This document shows positions 24,882 through 34,013 of a DNA stretch of 44,685 bases, one piece after another. Positions within the stretch are counted from its first letter, which is position 1. Each line of letters begins with the position of its first letter. The notes under the pieces were generated by a model. It saw only the letters and a program-made list of their open reading frames with translations, was not told the origin of the DNA and ran no database searches. A program made the position numbers and the translations under genes. The stretch spans positions 1 through 44,685 of the forward strand of contig JAAYPO010000032.1 of NCBI GenBank assembly GCA_012519745.1, written 5' to 3'. Origin of the DNA: Clostridiaceae bacterium. Its GTDB lineage: Bacteria; Bacillota; Clostridia; Acetivibrionales; DTU013.

Positions 24882-27206
24882 TTAATTTTCCATGCTGATT
24901 ATTTTCACATCCTTGCCGTGAGTGTCCTTTAGTAGTTCTGATATTTCTTCAATAACTGTTTTATTTAATGCTGTGATAACAAAGCAATTGCTTTTAGTTT
25001 TAGTCGAAATTGGATACACTTTCTGACCACATACTTCAATATCTTGCAAGAATGGATTGCTGTCCATTACCATTTCTATTCTTTTAGTTTCATCCAGTAT
25101 ATTCAGGAAAGCGATAATATCATTCAAACGATCTCCTGCGCCAACCAGGACAAATGTTTTTTCTAATTTGCAAATCCTCTCGACAAACAATGCATACTTA
25201 TACTGTGTAGTATTCCTTTTTAAAAAACATATTTTTTTATAATTATCCAGCCCGTTTAGACAGGCATCCATACCCTGATACCATTCATCTTCCCTTGCCT
25301 TTTCCTGACATACGAATTCCGAATAACCCAGCTTTTTATACTCCTCCAATTTATGATCCGATATAATTGTCCAACTTTTATTTATTCCAAAATTCTGATC
25401 GTATTGCATTTCACCGATCATATTTGCTTCTTTCCTTGTTGGAACATTCATCATCCTTCCCACTAACATTAATAATTGCCCCGGATCTTGACGAATCTCT
25501 CCTCCCTTTAGTTTGCATAATTCATAGTATTTTTTTTGAAAATTCAGAATCCCTTTCTGCACACAACTCATCATTTCTAGTTGATATTTATCATAATGGA
25601 CAACTTCCAAAATCGGGATATATTCGCCCCCTCTTTGCTCATATCCGATAGTTGTCCCTTCATCGCACATTAAAAACATCTCAAAAATAGGTATAATTAT
25701 TTCATTTAGGTAGCTTTCGTTCTTTCCAAAGCTTCCGGTAAAACCACGTATTTCACAATTATCTTCCAAATTGTGTTCACTTATTAAAGATTTTATACCA
25801 TTGATCAGCAAATGGAGGCCTTTTACTTCAACACTATGTTTATTCATGATCCGTTGGATGGCATTTTGCGCATTTCCTCTCCATCCAACATCAAAAGTTA
25901 TATAGGGACCTTTATCCAGGCCCAATCCTTTGAGATATCCAAATAAACACTCGTCAGCATTTTGATTGTGATCTCTTATTTCCTTAATTACCTGTTCATC
26001 ATATAAACATGCTTTAATCTTGGAAAATACAGATCCGTCTTTATCCCATATCTTTTTTGTCTCTATTAAATTATAATTCCAATATTTACGAAAAGACTCC
26101 CCGTACTTCACTGCATCCAATAGCTCGAATAACTTGCCGACGGTCATTTTCTTCGTGGAAATAATATAATTTATGTCTTTAGGTTTAAGGACGCTTAATA
26201 GTGCCGGGTATAAGGCTCTGCGTGAAATATACATTGGTTGAATGATGCCATCCCAATTCCTTTGTTTCTTAGCTTGCTGCAGTAAATTCGCTAAAAACTT
26301 TCCCTCCCGCATCATCGGGTATATCCTTTTTATACCGTTTGCTTCCGCTGTATCTAGTACCCATTCTGCTGCATAAGTCAGGATAGGACCCATAATCATA
26401 CTTCCCAATTCGCGCCAGAACTTTTTATTCTCATCTTCTCTTTCATTCTCTATCTGGGATGCAATTAGCCTTAATGTATGAATCTCATCACAAATATATC
26501 CGTATTTTTCCACCTCATATCTCGTATATGGATACTTTGAAAAGGCTTCGGAAATTAATGGATAGAAATATGCTTTCATGCCCCTTTCCCTTGCCGCCTG
26601 ATAATCACTTTTTTTGCTATCACCTATGTGAATTATTTTGTCTGCTCCGCATCTCAGTTCTTCAATTACAAAGTCAAATAGCCTGCCGCTTCTTTTGGTA
26701 TATCCAATTTCAGAAGATATATATATTTGATGAACATACTTTAAATTTAACCCATTTTCTACCATTATTTTTTTTATATGATCTTTATGCAAATACATAT
26801 CAGAAACTAAAATAACTTTTTTCTTAAATTTATCGACAACAGAAAATAAAAATTCGGTAAGCTCTGTATTTAAATAGCTGTTTTTTGATTCACATTCTAT
26901 TTCCAGCCTTTTGATTTCTTCGCGACTTTCTATTATTTGCGGTAATTCATCATAAATATCATCAATGCTTATTTCAAAGCCTTTCTTTTTTTCACGTGCA
27001 AATTGCTCCGCTTTTGCACGGATTTCCCTCCATTCCCTTGCATCAATGTAAGCTGGGAAAAGGTAAGGAGCGGCCTCATATGTTTTATCAAAAATCCTTG
27101 CAGGATGCCTTACCATGCGAAATAATAACGTATCATAGATATCAAAGCTCACATAGGAAACATTATCTAATTCTTCGAGAATTCTTTCGATCACTTTGTC
27201 CCCCAT
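24882..27206 (-). CDS. HAD-like protein with C-terminal Rossmann-like module, opposite strand
   Basis: A 774-residue protein and the only island gene on the minus strand. Residues 15-220 are a HAD domain: motif I is FDIYDTL with nucleophile D22, a Tyr replacing the usual second Asp as in haloacid-dehalogenase-type members; motif II is LVSD (133-136); K171 lies in YTKRSG; the motif IV region is GDSKKSD (195-201). Residues 250-670 are an uncharacterised region found in large HAD proteins of polysaccharide loci. Residues 683-774 are the shared Rossmann module (VLVGAG, VMDSNP). The ATG at 27206 lacks a ribosome site; a GTG four codons later has GGGGGA before it and may be the true start. Base composition is clearly AT-rich. 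Substrate unknown. Confidence 0.78.
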   Translation of the reverse strand: MGDKVIERILEELDNVSYVSFDIYDTLLFRMVRHPARIFDKTYEAAPYLFPAYIDAREWREIRAKAEQFAREKKKGFEISIDDIYDELPQIIESREEIKRLEIECESKNSYLNTELTEFLFSVVDKFKKKVILVSDMYLHKDHIKKIMVENGLNLKYVHQIYISSEIGYTKRSGRLFDFVIEELRCGADKIIHIGDSKKSDYQAARERGMKAYFYPLISEAFSKYPYTRYEVEKYGYICDEIHTLRLIASQIENEREDENKKFWRELGSMIMGPILTYAAEWVLDTAEANGIKRIYPMMREGKFLANLLQQAKKQRNWDGIIQPMYISRRALYPALLSVLKPKDINYIISTKKMTVGKLFELLDAVKYGESFRKYWNYNLIETKKIWDKDGSVFSKIKACLYDEQVIKEIRDHNQNADECLFGYLKGLGLDKGPYITFDVGWRGNAQNAIQRIMNKHSVEVKGLHLLINGIKSLISEHNLEDNCEIRGFTGSFGKNESYLNEIIIPIFEMFLMCDEGTTIGYEQRGGEYIPILEVVHYDKYQLEMMSCVQKGILNFQKKYYELCKLKGGEIRQDPGQLLMLVGRMMNVPTRKEANMIGEMQYDQNFGINKSWTIISDHKLEEYKKLGYSEFVCQEKAREDEWYQGMDACLNGLDNYKKICFLKRNTTQYKYALFVERICKLEKTFVLVGAGDRLNDIIAFLNILDETKRIEMVMDSNPFLQDIEVCGQKVYPISTKTKSNCFVITALNKTVIEEISELLKDTHGKDVKIISMEN

Positions 27207-27422
27207 AACTATAAAGAGTTTTACTTGATTTTATCATACTTCCATGCGCCTATAAAGATATGCTAATATCTTATTCTAGAGGATGTATTAACATATATGG
27301 CTATACATTAGGAGTCCCTTTTAACTTGGAAACATTTATAACTGGACATAAAAAGCCGATAAATACAATAATGGTGTAAGAAAAGATGCAAGGGAATAAC
27401 AAACGAAAAGAGGGATGATTGC

Positions 27423-28070
27423 ATGTATGAGCTGTGTGCATCTATGATGTGTGCAAAGTTTGACAATTTATCGCGGGAAGTAAAAACATTAGAAGAAGCA
27501 GGAATTGACAGTTTTCATATTGACATTATGGATGGACAGTTCGTACCGAATTTCGGAATGGGGCTTCAGGATCTGGCATATATCAGAAAGGTAGCTAAGA
27601 AGCCGGTTGATATACATTTGATGATAAAAAAGCCTGACAGCTACCTGGATATTTTCATTAAAAATAAGGTCGATTGCATATACATACACCCGGAAGCAGA
27701 TTATCATCCGTCCACAACTCTGCAACATATTATTGAAGCAGGAATTGTGCCTGGTATAGCAATTAATCCGGGAACGTCAGTTGAAAGCATTCTCGAACTA
27801 CTGTATATCGTTGACCGGGTTCTGGTTATGGCGGTAAATCCGGGACAAGCAGGGCAGGTGTACCTGCCTTATGTCGGAAAAAAGGTTGAAAAGCTGCTGG
27901 CACTGAGAGAAGAATGTAAGTTTGATGTTTATTGGGATGGCGCCTGTACAGCGGACAAGATCAGAACATATGGACCAAAAGGAGTCAAGGGGTTTGTTCT
28001 GGGTACTGGATTACTGTTTGGACACAAGGAAACATATAAGGAACTAATTAAAAAAGTAAGAGAAATCTAG
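27423..28070 (+). CDS. ribulose-phosphate 3-epimerase family protein
   Basis: Interconverts D-ribulose 5-phosphate and D-xylulose 5-phosphate in the canonical family. The 215-residue TIM-barrel shows FHIDIMDGQFVPNFGMG (catalytic Asp and metal-binding His/Asp), VDIHLMIKKPD (metal His), VMAVNPGQAGQ (the VNPGFGGQ-type phosphate-binding loop) and DVYWDGACT in place of the usual DGGI, with the catalytic Asp kept. The ATG follows GAGGGATGATTGC. The next gene, a TarI-type cytidylyltransferase, begins 11 bases after its stop, so this copy is likely dedicated to making a CDP-pentitol precursor rather than to the pentose phosphate pathway. The divergent 216-base gap before it (27207-27422) holds no gene. 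Confidence 0.88.
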   Translation: MYELCASMMCAKFDNLSREVKTLEEAGIDSFHIDIMDGQFVPNFGMGLQDLAYIRKVAKKPVDIHLMIKKPDSYLDIFIKNKVDCIYIHPEADYHPSTTLQHIIEAGIVPGIAINPGTSVESILELLYIVDRVLVMAVNPGQAGQVYLPYVGKKVEKLLALREECKFDVYWDGACTADKIRTYGPKGVKGFVLGTGLLFGHKETYKELIKKVREI

Positions 28071-28081
28071 AGGTGTATAGC

Positions 28082-28807
28082 ATGAATGTTGCACTAATAT
28101 TCGCAGGCGGAGTAGGGACCAGAATGAAATCCTACGGAAAACCGAAACAGCTTTTGGAATTGGATGGGAAATCTATACTGATCCATACGATATTAAATTT
28201 TGAGAGACACAAAGATATTGATGCAATTGTTGTCGCATGTTTGAAAGAATATATTGATACTTTAAAGGGAGATATTGAAAAAAGTAATATCAAAAAAGTC
28301 AAATGGATCGTACCGGGTGGAGAAACAGGCCAGCAGTCTATCTATAATGGGTTAAAGAAAGTATATGATGAAGTGCATAACCCAGAAGATATAATCGTAC
28401 TGCTGCACGATGGATGCAGGCCGATTGTGTCGGCAGATGTAATATCCGATAATATTGAGTGCGTAAAGAAGTATGGTTCATCAGTTACAGTATGCCCTGT
28501 ATCTGAAACAATAGTTGAAGTAGATGACACAGGTTCAATTTACAATATTCCGATAAGGAAACGCTGCTACTTATCTAAAGCTCCTCAGGGATTTTATCTA
28601 TCAGAGCTTATGAAAGCACATAATAAAGCAATTGAAGAAAATAGATTTGATTGTACCAATTCAGCCGAATTAATGCACAGATATGGACATTCACTCCATG
28701 TAGTGTATGACACTGATGAAAACATAAAAATTACCACTCCCACGGATATGATTATCCTGGAAGGTCTTATGAAATATAGAAAAAGTGGAGAAGCAAATGA
28801 AGGATAA
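28082..28807 (+). CDS. IspD/TarI family cytidylyltransferase (CDP-pentitol type)
   Basis: A 241-residue cytidylyltransferase of the IspD/TarI group, which transfers CMP to a polyol phosphate. The signature FAGGVGTRM with KPKQLLEL (CTP-binding loop) lies in the first 25 residues, LLHDGCRP (family DAxRP motif) near the middle, and KITTPTDMIILE near the end. The context with glycerophosphotransferase-like genes favours a TarI-like role over isoprenoid synthesis. An upstream GTG at 28073 overlaps the GAGGTG ribosome site, so the ATG at 28082, six bases after that site, is chosen. The end overlaps the SDR gene by 11 bases. Confidence 0.85.
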   Translation: MNVALIFAGGVGTRMKSYGKPKQLLELDGKSILIHTILNFERHKDIDAIVVACLKEYIDTLKGDIEKSNIKKVKWIVPGGETGQQSIYNGLKKVYDEVHNPEDIIVLLHDGCRPIVSADVISDNIECVKKYGSSVTVCPVSETIVEVDDTGSIYNIPIRKRCYLSKAPQGFYLSELMKAHNKAIEENRFDCTNSAELMHRYGHSLHVVYDTDENIKITTPTDMIILEGLMKYRKSGEANEG

Positions 28808-29858
28808 AATACTGGAAGAAGATCTGGAATATATCATTGAAAATGAGCAGGGTATGCTGAGGTTTTTAAGAAATAAAAGGATACTGATAACCGGTGCGAC
28901 CGGGCTGATCGGATCACAAGTTGTTAAAACCCTGCTTATGTTTAATGATAAGTGCGATGCGGGAATTTACATAATCGGTGTTGCAAGAAATAAAGAAAAA
29001 GCAGATAGCGTTTTCAAAGACTGGATTAGCCGAAAAGACTTCAGGATGATTTTTACCGATATATGTAAAGAAATCAATATTGAAGATAATATTGACTTTA
29101 TTATACACGGTGCAAATACTACAATATCAAAAGAATATGTGGATAAGCCTGTTGAAACTGCACTAACGATAATAAATGGTACAGATAATATTCTGAAATT
29201 GGCGGTTAAACACAGTATCAAAAGTATGGTATACCTATCCTCAATGGAAATGTATGGTATACCGGATGAAAAGAACAGCTGTATGAAAGAAAATATGGCA
29301 GGATATATCGATCCACTGAACGTGAGAAGCAGCTACTCCGAAGGAAAAAGGATGGCTGAAAACTTATGTGCATGTTATTGTAAAGAATATGGCGTTCCGG
29401 TCAAGATTGCCAGACTGGCACAGGTTTTTGGAGCAGATGTGAGCATAAATGACAATAGAGTGTTTGTACAGTTCGCGATGAGTGTTATTAACCATAAAGA
29501 TATTGTTCTTCATACGAAAGGTGAGTCCTATGGGAATTATTGTTATACACGGGATGCAGTTTCCGCAATTTTGATGCTGTTGGAGAAGGGTAGAAATGGA
29601 GAAGCATATAATGTTGTGAACGAAGCAACGAATATTCAGATAAAGGCAATGGCAGAAATGGTTTCTGAAAGGATTGCAAACGGAGAAATTAAAGTGGTCT
29701 ATGATATACCCGACTCAATAATGAAGTATGGATATGCACCGGATGTAGCACTTAAACTTTCGTCGGAAAAAATGAACAAATTGGGATGGAAAAGTGAAGT
29801 GGGGCTGGAAGAAATGTATCGGCGGATGATACAGAGTTTTTTGTATAGGATGGAATGA
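28797..29858 (+). CDS. extended SDR (NAD-dependent epimerase/dehydratase family)
   Basis: A 353-residue extended short-chain dehydrogenase/reductase. The cofactor loop is GATGLIG (33-39), and the active-site region reads VYLSSMEMYG followed by a catalytic SYSEGK (YxxxK). In the order epimerase-cytidylyltransferase-SDR it could reduce the keto-pentose, as free phosphate or as CDP derivative, to a pentitol; a TarJ-type alcohol dehydrogenase is missing from the window, which supports this. Acting as a sugar-nucleotide epimerase is the alternative. The ATG at 28797 has GGAG six bases upstream and overlaps the preceding stop; an in-frame GTG at 28785 lies before that site and is not preferred. Confidence 0.85.
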   Translation: MKDKILEEDLEYIIENEQGMLRFLRNKRILITGATGLIGSQVVKTLLMFNDKCDAGIYIIGVARNKEKADSVFKDWISRKDFRMIFTDICKEINIEDNIDFIIHGANTTISKEYVDKPVETALTIINGTDNILKLAVKHSIKSMVYLSSMEMYGIPDEKNSCMKENMAGYIDPLNVRSSYSEGKRMAENLCACYCKEYGVPVKIARLAQVFGADVSINDNRVFVQFAMSVINHKDIVLHTKGESYGNYCYTRDAVSAILMLLEKGRNGEAYNVVNEATNIQIKAMAEMVSERIANGEIKVVYDIPDSIMKYGYAPDVALKLSSEKMNKLGWKSEVGLEEMYRRMIQSFLYRME

Positions 29859-29861
29859 AAT

Positions 29862-31400
29862 ATGAAATTTATGAAGCGTTCCGTACAACAGTTAAAAAAT
29901 ATGTGTCACAAAAAACAATGTATAATTTATGGCTTTAATGAGTGGTCTAAGTTGGTTTTGATCAAGACCGGTATTATCTCGGAAGTTGCTTATATTATCG
30001 ATGAAAATCCACACGTATGGGGAACTTCACAGCAAATTGGTGAAAGCACCTTCCGGATTGACTCTCCTGAACTACTGACCGGGATCAATGCTTTTGATTA
30101 TCATATTATAATCATATCTATGTACCAGGAATTGCTTTATGAAAAACTTCAAAAAATCATTGGAAAGGATAAAAACATAATTATATATTATTGTCCTTCG
30201 GATGACGATGTAAAACTTACTCGATTTAGACCGTTCCTAATGAAACTTAAGCTACAGAATAGAATTGTTTTCAGAAGCGGCCCTGAAAATGGCGGTGGAA
30301 ATTGGGATTATGCCGATAATGCAAGAGCTATGTTTGAGTATATGATACAGAATCGGTATAATGAAAAATATGAGCTTATTTGGGCTGTCGAAGATGTCAG
30401 CAAGTATCAACACTTAGAAAAAGAGAAGAATGTTAAAGTCATATCTTACAGGGATGCCGGATCAGGTAATCTGATTAAGGCATTTATATATCAATATTAT
30501 TTGTACACTGCAAAATATTTTTTGTTTACGGATACATGTATTTGGCTCAGATTCCATCGAAAAGACCAGGTATTGGTTAATCTTTGGCATGGATGTGGAT
30601 TTAAAAACAGGAAAAGTAAAACAGAACCAACCGGTCCGCACTATGACTATATGACTGTTACCAGTCAATTGTATGCAGATATTCATGCAGAAATTTTCGG
30701 CTGCAGAAAGGAACAGATGCTGATCACCGGATTGGCAAAAGAGGATTGGCTGTTCCATCCGGTTGATGGGCAGCTAGCTGATTTACTGGATTTGAAGCTT
30801 TGCAGAAAATATATATTCTGGCTTCCGACTTTTCGGAGAACAATCAGCGGCATGGAAAGACTATCCGAAGACTATGCCTTATCTGAAACTGGATTACCTG
30901 TCCTGGAAACGTTTGATTGCATACGGGAAATTGATTGGCGATTAAAGGATCATGACATTTTTTTATTCATAAAACTGCACCCAAACCAGTATTACAATCA
31001 GCAGAACCATCAATATAGCAACATTAAAGTAATGACACATGCTGAGTTCATGAAATACGATATTCCCATTAATCGATTACTGGCAATGACAGATGCGCTT
31101 ATAACCGATTATTCTTCGGTAGCAGTCGACTATATGTTGCTTGATAAACCGATTGCTTTTACTTTGGATGATATGGAAGCATATAAAGCTGGCAGGGGAT
31201 TTGTATTTGAGAATATTATTGATTTTTTACCTGGAAGGATGATCTATACTAAGGAAGAATTTGCTTCATTTCTTAATGAAATATCGGCAGGAATTGATAG
31301 TTCAAAAGACAAAAGGGATAAGCTGTTTAGTCTTATGCACGAATATCATGATGATAATAATTGTAAAAGGATTTTGGAAAAGGTGGGAATATCCAAGTAA
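29862..31400 (+). CDS. TagF-like CDP-polyol phosphotransferase with N-terminal Rossmann-like module (copy 1)
   Basis: A 512-residue two-domain protein. Residues 18-112 are the shared Rossmann-like module (CIIYGFNEW, YIIDENPHVWG, YHIIIISMYQE). Residues 130-505 are the CDP-glycerol:polyol-phosphate transferase domain of teichoic acid enzymes: NLWHGCGFKNR (WHG at 242-244, catalytic His region), FLFIKLHPNQ (KLHP) and ITDYSSVAVDYMLLDKPIAF (nucleotide-binding region) are intact. The family transfers glycerol- or ribitol-phosphate from CDP-donors. It begins four bases after the SDR stop. The next gene is a close paralogue of the same layout. No membrane-binding helix is visible. Confidence 0.88.
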   Translation: MKFMKRSVQQLKNMCHKKQCIIYGFNEWSKLVLIKTGIISEVAYIIDENPHVWGTSQQIGESTFRIDSPELLTGINAFDYHIIIISMYQELLYEKLQKIIGKDKNIIIYYCPSDDDVKLTRFRPFLMKLKLQNRIVFRSGPENGGGNWDYADNARAMFEYMIQNRYNEKYELIWAVEDVSKYQHLEKEKNVKVISYRDAGSGNLIKAFIYQYYLYTAKYFLFTDTCIWLRFHRKDQVLVNLWHGCGFKNRKSKTEPTGPHYDYMTVTSQLYADIHAEIFGCRKEQMLITGLAKEDWLFHPVDGQLADLLDLKLCRKYIFWLPTFRRTISGMERLSEDYALSETGLPVLETFDCIREIDWRLKDHDIFLFIKLHPNQYYNQQNHQYSNIKVMTHAEFMKYDIPINRLLAMTDALITDYSSVAVDYMLLDKPIAFTLDDMEAYKAGRGFVFENIIDFLPGRMIYTKEEFASFLNEISAGIDSSKDKRDKLFSLMHEYHDDNNCKRILEKVGISK

Positions 31401-31412
31401 GAGGTGAATACA

Positions 31413-32951
31413 GTGATATTCAAAATTGGATCGGAAGATCTCATAATAGAATTGGCCCAAAGCTATCGGTTTATTTGCTTTGGATATGGGGCCATGCTAA
31501 AAGCATTATGCCGGAACACAGGAATCGCAAAATCGATAGATGCAGTCGCGGATAATAATGAAGCCCTATGGAATACCTACGGTCATATTGACGATGTAAA
31601 ATTCAACATTATATGTCCTGATGAAATTGGCAAATACTTAACAGACAAGCATATATTGTTGATTACAACCACATATTATAAGCAGGTACAGGATCAGCTT
31701 TACCTTACTTTGACAACGTATACGGGGCCAGTTTATTATTTCCCGTCTGATAGAGATTTAAAGTATGAGGAATATGTGAAACTCCATAACGGCGAACCTC
31801 TAAAGGATATCATTGTCTTTAGAAGTGGCCTGGCAGAATATGTTGAGGGGTTTGATTTTTCTGATAACGCTAAAGCGCTTTTTGAGTATATGTTGGAGAA
31901 AGAGTATAATAAAAAATACAGTCTTGTGTGGATGGTGAAATGTCCGGATGATTACGATAAATATGCCGGCATTGAAAATGTGGAGTTTGTATCGTACGAA
32001 TGGGAAAACGAAGAAGACAAAGAATTATCCAATAAGTATTTTCATGCAATGTATTTTGCAAAGTATTTTTTCTTCACAGATACGCATTTTTGGCTTCGCA
32101 ACTGCAGAACAGGACAATTACGAGTTAATTTGTGGCATGGTTGTGGGTTTAAAGACCGTAAAAAGAAAAATGGCCCTTGCAGAAAGTGTTATGATTTTAT
32201 GACAGTCAACAGTGATGCTTATGCAGCAATCCATGCGGAAGAATATGGATGTGACGCAGAACAAATGCTTGTAACCGGACTTGCAAAGCAAGACTGGCTG
32301 TTTAAAGGTATTGATCTTCCAATACATGAATTGCTGGGCATACAGAAATCAGATAAGTATATTTTTTGGCTGCCGACATTCAGAATGGCTGCAAAAGGGT
32401 TGGAACGCTTGAATGAGTATATTCTTGACTCGGAAACCGGATTGCCTATAATTACGACCGATATGAAAATGAGAGAATTGGATGATGTTTTAAAATCTTT
32501 AGATATGACATTAATTATTAAACTGCATCCGGTTCAGGATAATTCATTGATTGTCCACAAGCGTTACAATAATATTGCAATAGTTGATAATAAAGTGCTG
32601 ACAGCAATGGACTTACATATAAATTCTCTATTATCGCAGGCAAATGCGATTATAAGTGACTATTCATCTGTCGCGGTTGATTTTCTTTTACTGGATAGGC
32701 CTGTTGGATTTACGTTGGATGATTTGCAAGAGTATGAAAACAGCAGGGGTTTCGTATTTAATCCGATTAAGGATTACCTTCCGGGAAAAGAAATATATAA
32801 TTTCGATCAATTTATTGATTTTATTAAAGAAGTTTCTCAGGGGCTGGATAGCTCGAGGACACGCAGGCATATGTTGCTAAGCATTTTTCATAAATTCAAT
32901 GATGGTCAAAATTGCGAGCGAATACTAAAAAGCGTAGGAATCAGTGTTTAG
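31413..32951 (+). CDS. TagF-like CDP-polyol phosphotransferase with N-terminal Rossmann-like module (copy 2)
   Basis: A 512-residue paralogue of the preceding gene, collinear along its full length. The Rossmann-like module at residues 1-105 shows FICFGYGAM and VADNNEALWN. The transferase domain has NLWHGCGFKDR, IIKLHPVQD and SDYSSVAVDFLLLDRPVGF, so the catalytic motifs are kept. The GTG at 31404 is part of the GAGGTG ribosome site, so the GTG at 31413, six bases after it, is chosen; the gene thus follows copy 1 by 12 bases. With two CDP-donor synthases in the island, the two copies may use different donors (glycerol versus pentitol), which is inference. Confidence 0.87.
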   Translation: MIFKIGSEDLIIELAQSYRFICFGYGAMLKALCRNTGIAKSIDAVADNNEALWNTYGHIDDVKFNIICPDEIGKYLTDKHILLITTTYYKQVQDQLYLTLTTYTGPVYYFPSDRDLKYEEYVKLHNGEPLKDIIVFRSGLAEYVEGFDFSDNAKALFEYMLEKEYNKKYSLVWMVKCPDDYDKYAGIENVEFVSYEWENEEDKELSNKYFHAMYFAKYFFFTDTHFWLRNCRTGQLRVNLWHGCGFKDRKKKNGPCRKCYDFMTVNSDAYAAIHAEEYGCDAEQMLVTGLAKQDWLFKGIDLPIHELLGIQKSDKYIFWLPTFRMAAKGLERLNEYILDSETGLPIITTDMKMRELDDVLKSLDMTLIIKLHPVQDNSLIVHKRYNNIAIVDNKVLTAMDLHINSLLSQANAIISDYSSVAVDFLLLDRPVGFTLDDLQEYENSRGFVFNPIKDYLPGKEIYNFDQFIDFIKEVSQGLDSSRTRRHMLLSIFHKFNDGQNCERILKSVGISV

Positions 32952-33032
32952 ATACTTTTGACGAAAATGGCGTTAAAGCTTGAACTGCAAATTATTGTAC
33001 AAGCTATTACTGTGATAAAGGAGATTGCGTGT

Positions 33033-33956
33033 ATGAGATACACAGGCCCCATGCATATTGATGAACTTAGAAAGGAATATAAATATATATTTGGCTGGAG
33101 CCCGGGAATTGAGTATCATAAACGATATAGTGCCAATAATTATAAATTGGATGGGTTGATTGATGGGAAGTCGGTTAATATTGGAGATGTCATATGCGGA
33201 AATAGAGTTTCTTCACCGAATATACTAACTGAGTTCAAAGATGAAAAATTATGCATCATTATTTATCATAATAATGAGGAAGAAATAATTCAGCAAATTA
33301 ATGACTTAAATATCGATGCAGACACTATCATATCACGGTTGGTAAGATATGACGGTTGTGAAATCACATATTCTTCAGATCGAGAAGATTTAATTATATT
33401 AGATGCATGCAATTACTTAAAAATCGAAGAGTGCAGTTATATTGATATCGGAGTCTGTCATCCCGTGGTAAGAAACAATACCTACTATTTTTATGAGAGA
33501 GGATATCATAACGGGGTCTTAGTTGAGCCCAATTTGCATATGTGTAATCTTGCGCGTTTGTACAGACCGGAGAATAAAATTGTTCAATACGGAGCAGGCT
33601 TTGGTGATGATAAATATATGGAATATTACAAAAGAGACGATATGCCCGGACATAACACATTTGTAGAAGCGATAGCTTTAAAAAAGGAGATGAGGGCTGC
33701 CGGTGACAGAATCATGGTAAAGAATATAAATCGTATCATTGATGAGAACTTCGAAAAATATCCAGCCATAATGGATATCGACACTGAGGGATTTGACTTT
33801 GACATCTTAAAAGCTCACAATACTGACTTATATCGTATAAAGATCATTTGCGCAGAATCATGTAGCAACAGGAAAAAGTTCCGCGATTTATTAATGACAA
33901 AAGGGTATGAACATTTTAAGTCAACAACAGAGAATGATATCTTTATTGCGAGGTAA
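33033..33956 (+). CDS. FkbM family methyltransferase with N-terminal Rossmann-like module
   Basis: A 307-residue protein. Residues 10-90 look like a divergent copy of the island's Rossmann-like module (YIFGWSPG, GLIDGKSVNIG, CIIIYHNNEEEI). Residues 130-307 match FkbM O-methyltransferases: YIDIGVCHPVVRNNT (SAM motif I region), VLVEPNLHMCNL, and the late IMDIDTEGFDFDIL. FkbM enzymes methylate sugar hydroxyls in many glycan loci. The ATG at 33033 follows AAAGGAG by about eight bases; the frame extends 25 codons upstream without support. The target is probably the glycan made by the island. Confidence 0.82.
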   Translation: MRYTGPMHIDELRKEYKYIFGWSPGIEYHKRYSANNYKLDGLIDGKSVNIGDVICGNRVSSPNILTEFKDEKLCIIIYHNNEEEIIQQINDLNIDADTIISRLVRYDGCEITYSSDREDLIILDACNYLKIEECSYIDIGVCHPVVRNNTYYFYERGYHNGVLVEPNLHMCNLARLYRPENKIVQYGAGFGDDKYMEYYKRDDMPGHNTFVEAIALKKEMRAAGDRIMVKNINRIIDENFEKYPAIMDIDTEGFDFDILKAHNTDLYRIKIICAESCSNRKKFRDLLMTKGYEHFKSTTENDIFIAR

Positions 33957-34013
33957 GCAGCAGGCCTGGTTTGAAAGCTATTAAACAAAGTTGTTACGAA
34001 AAGGGATGAGATT

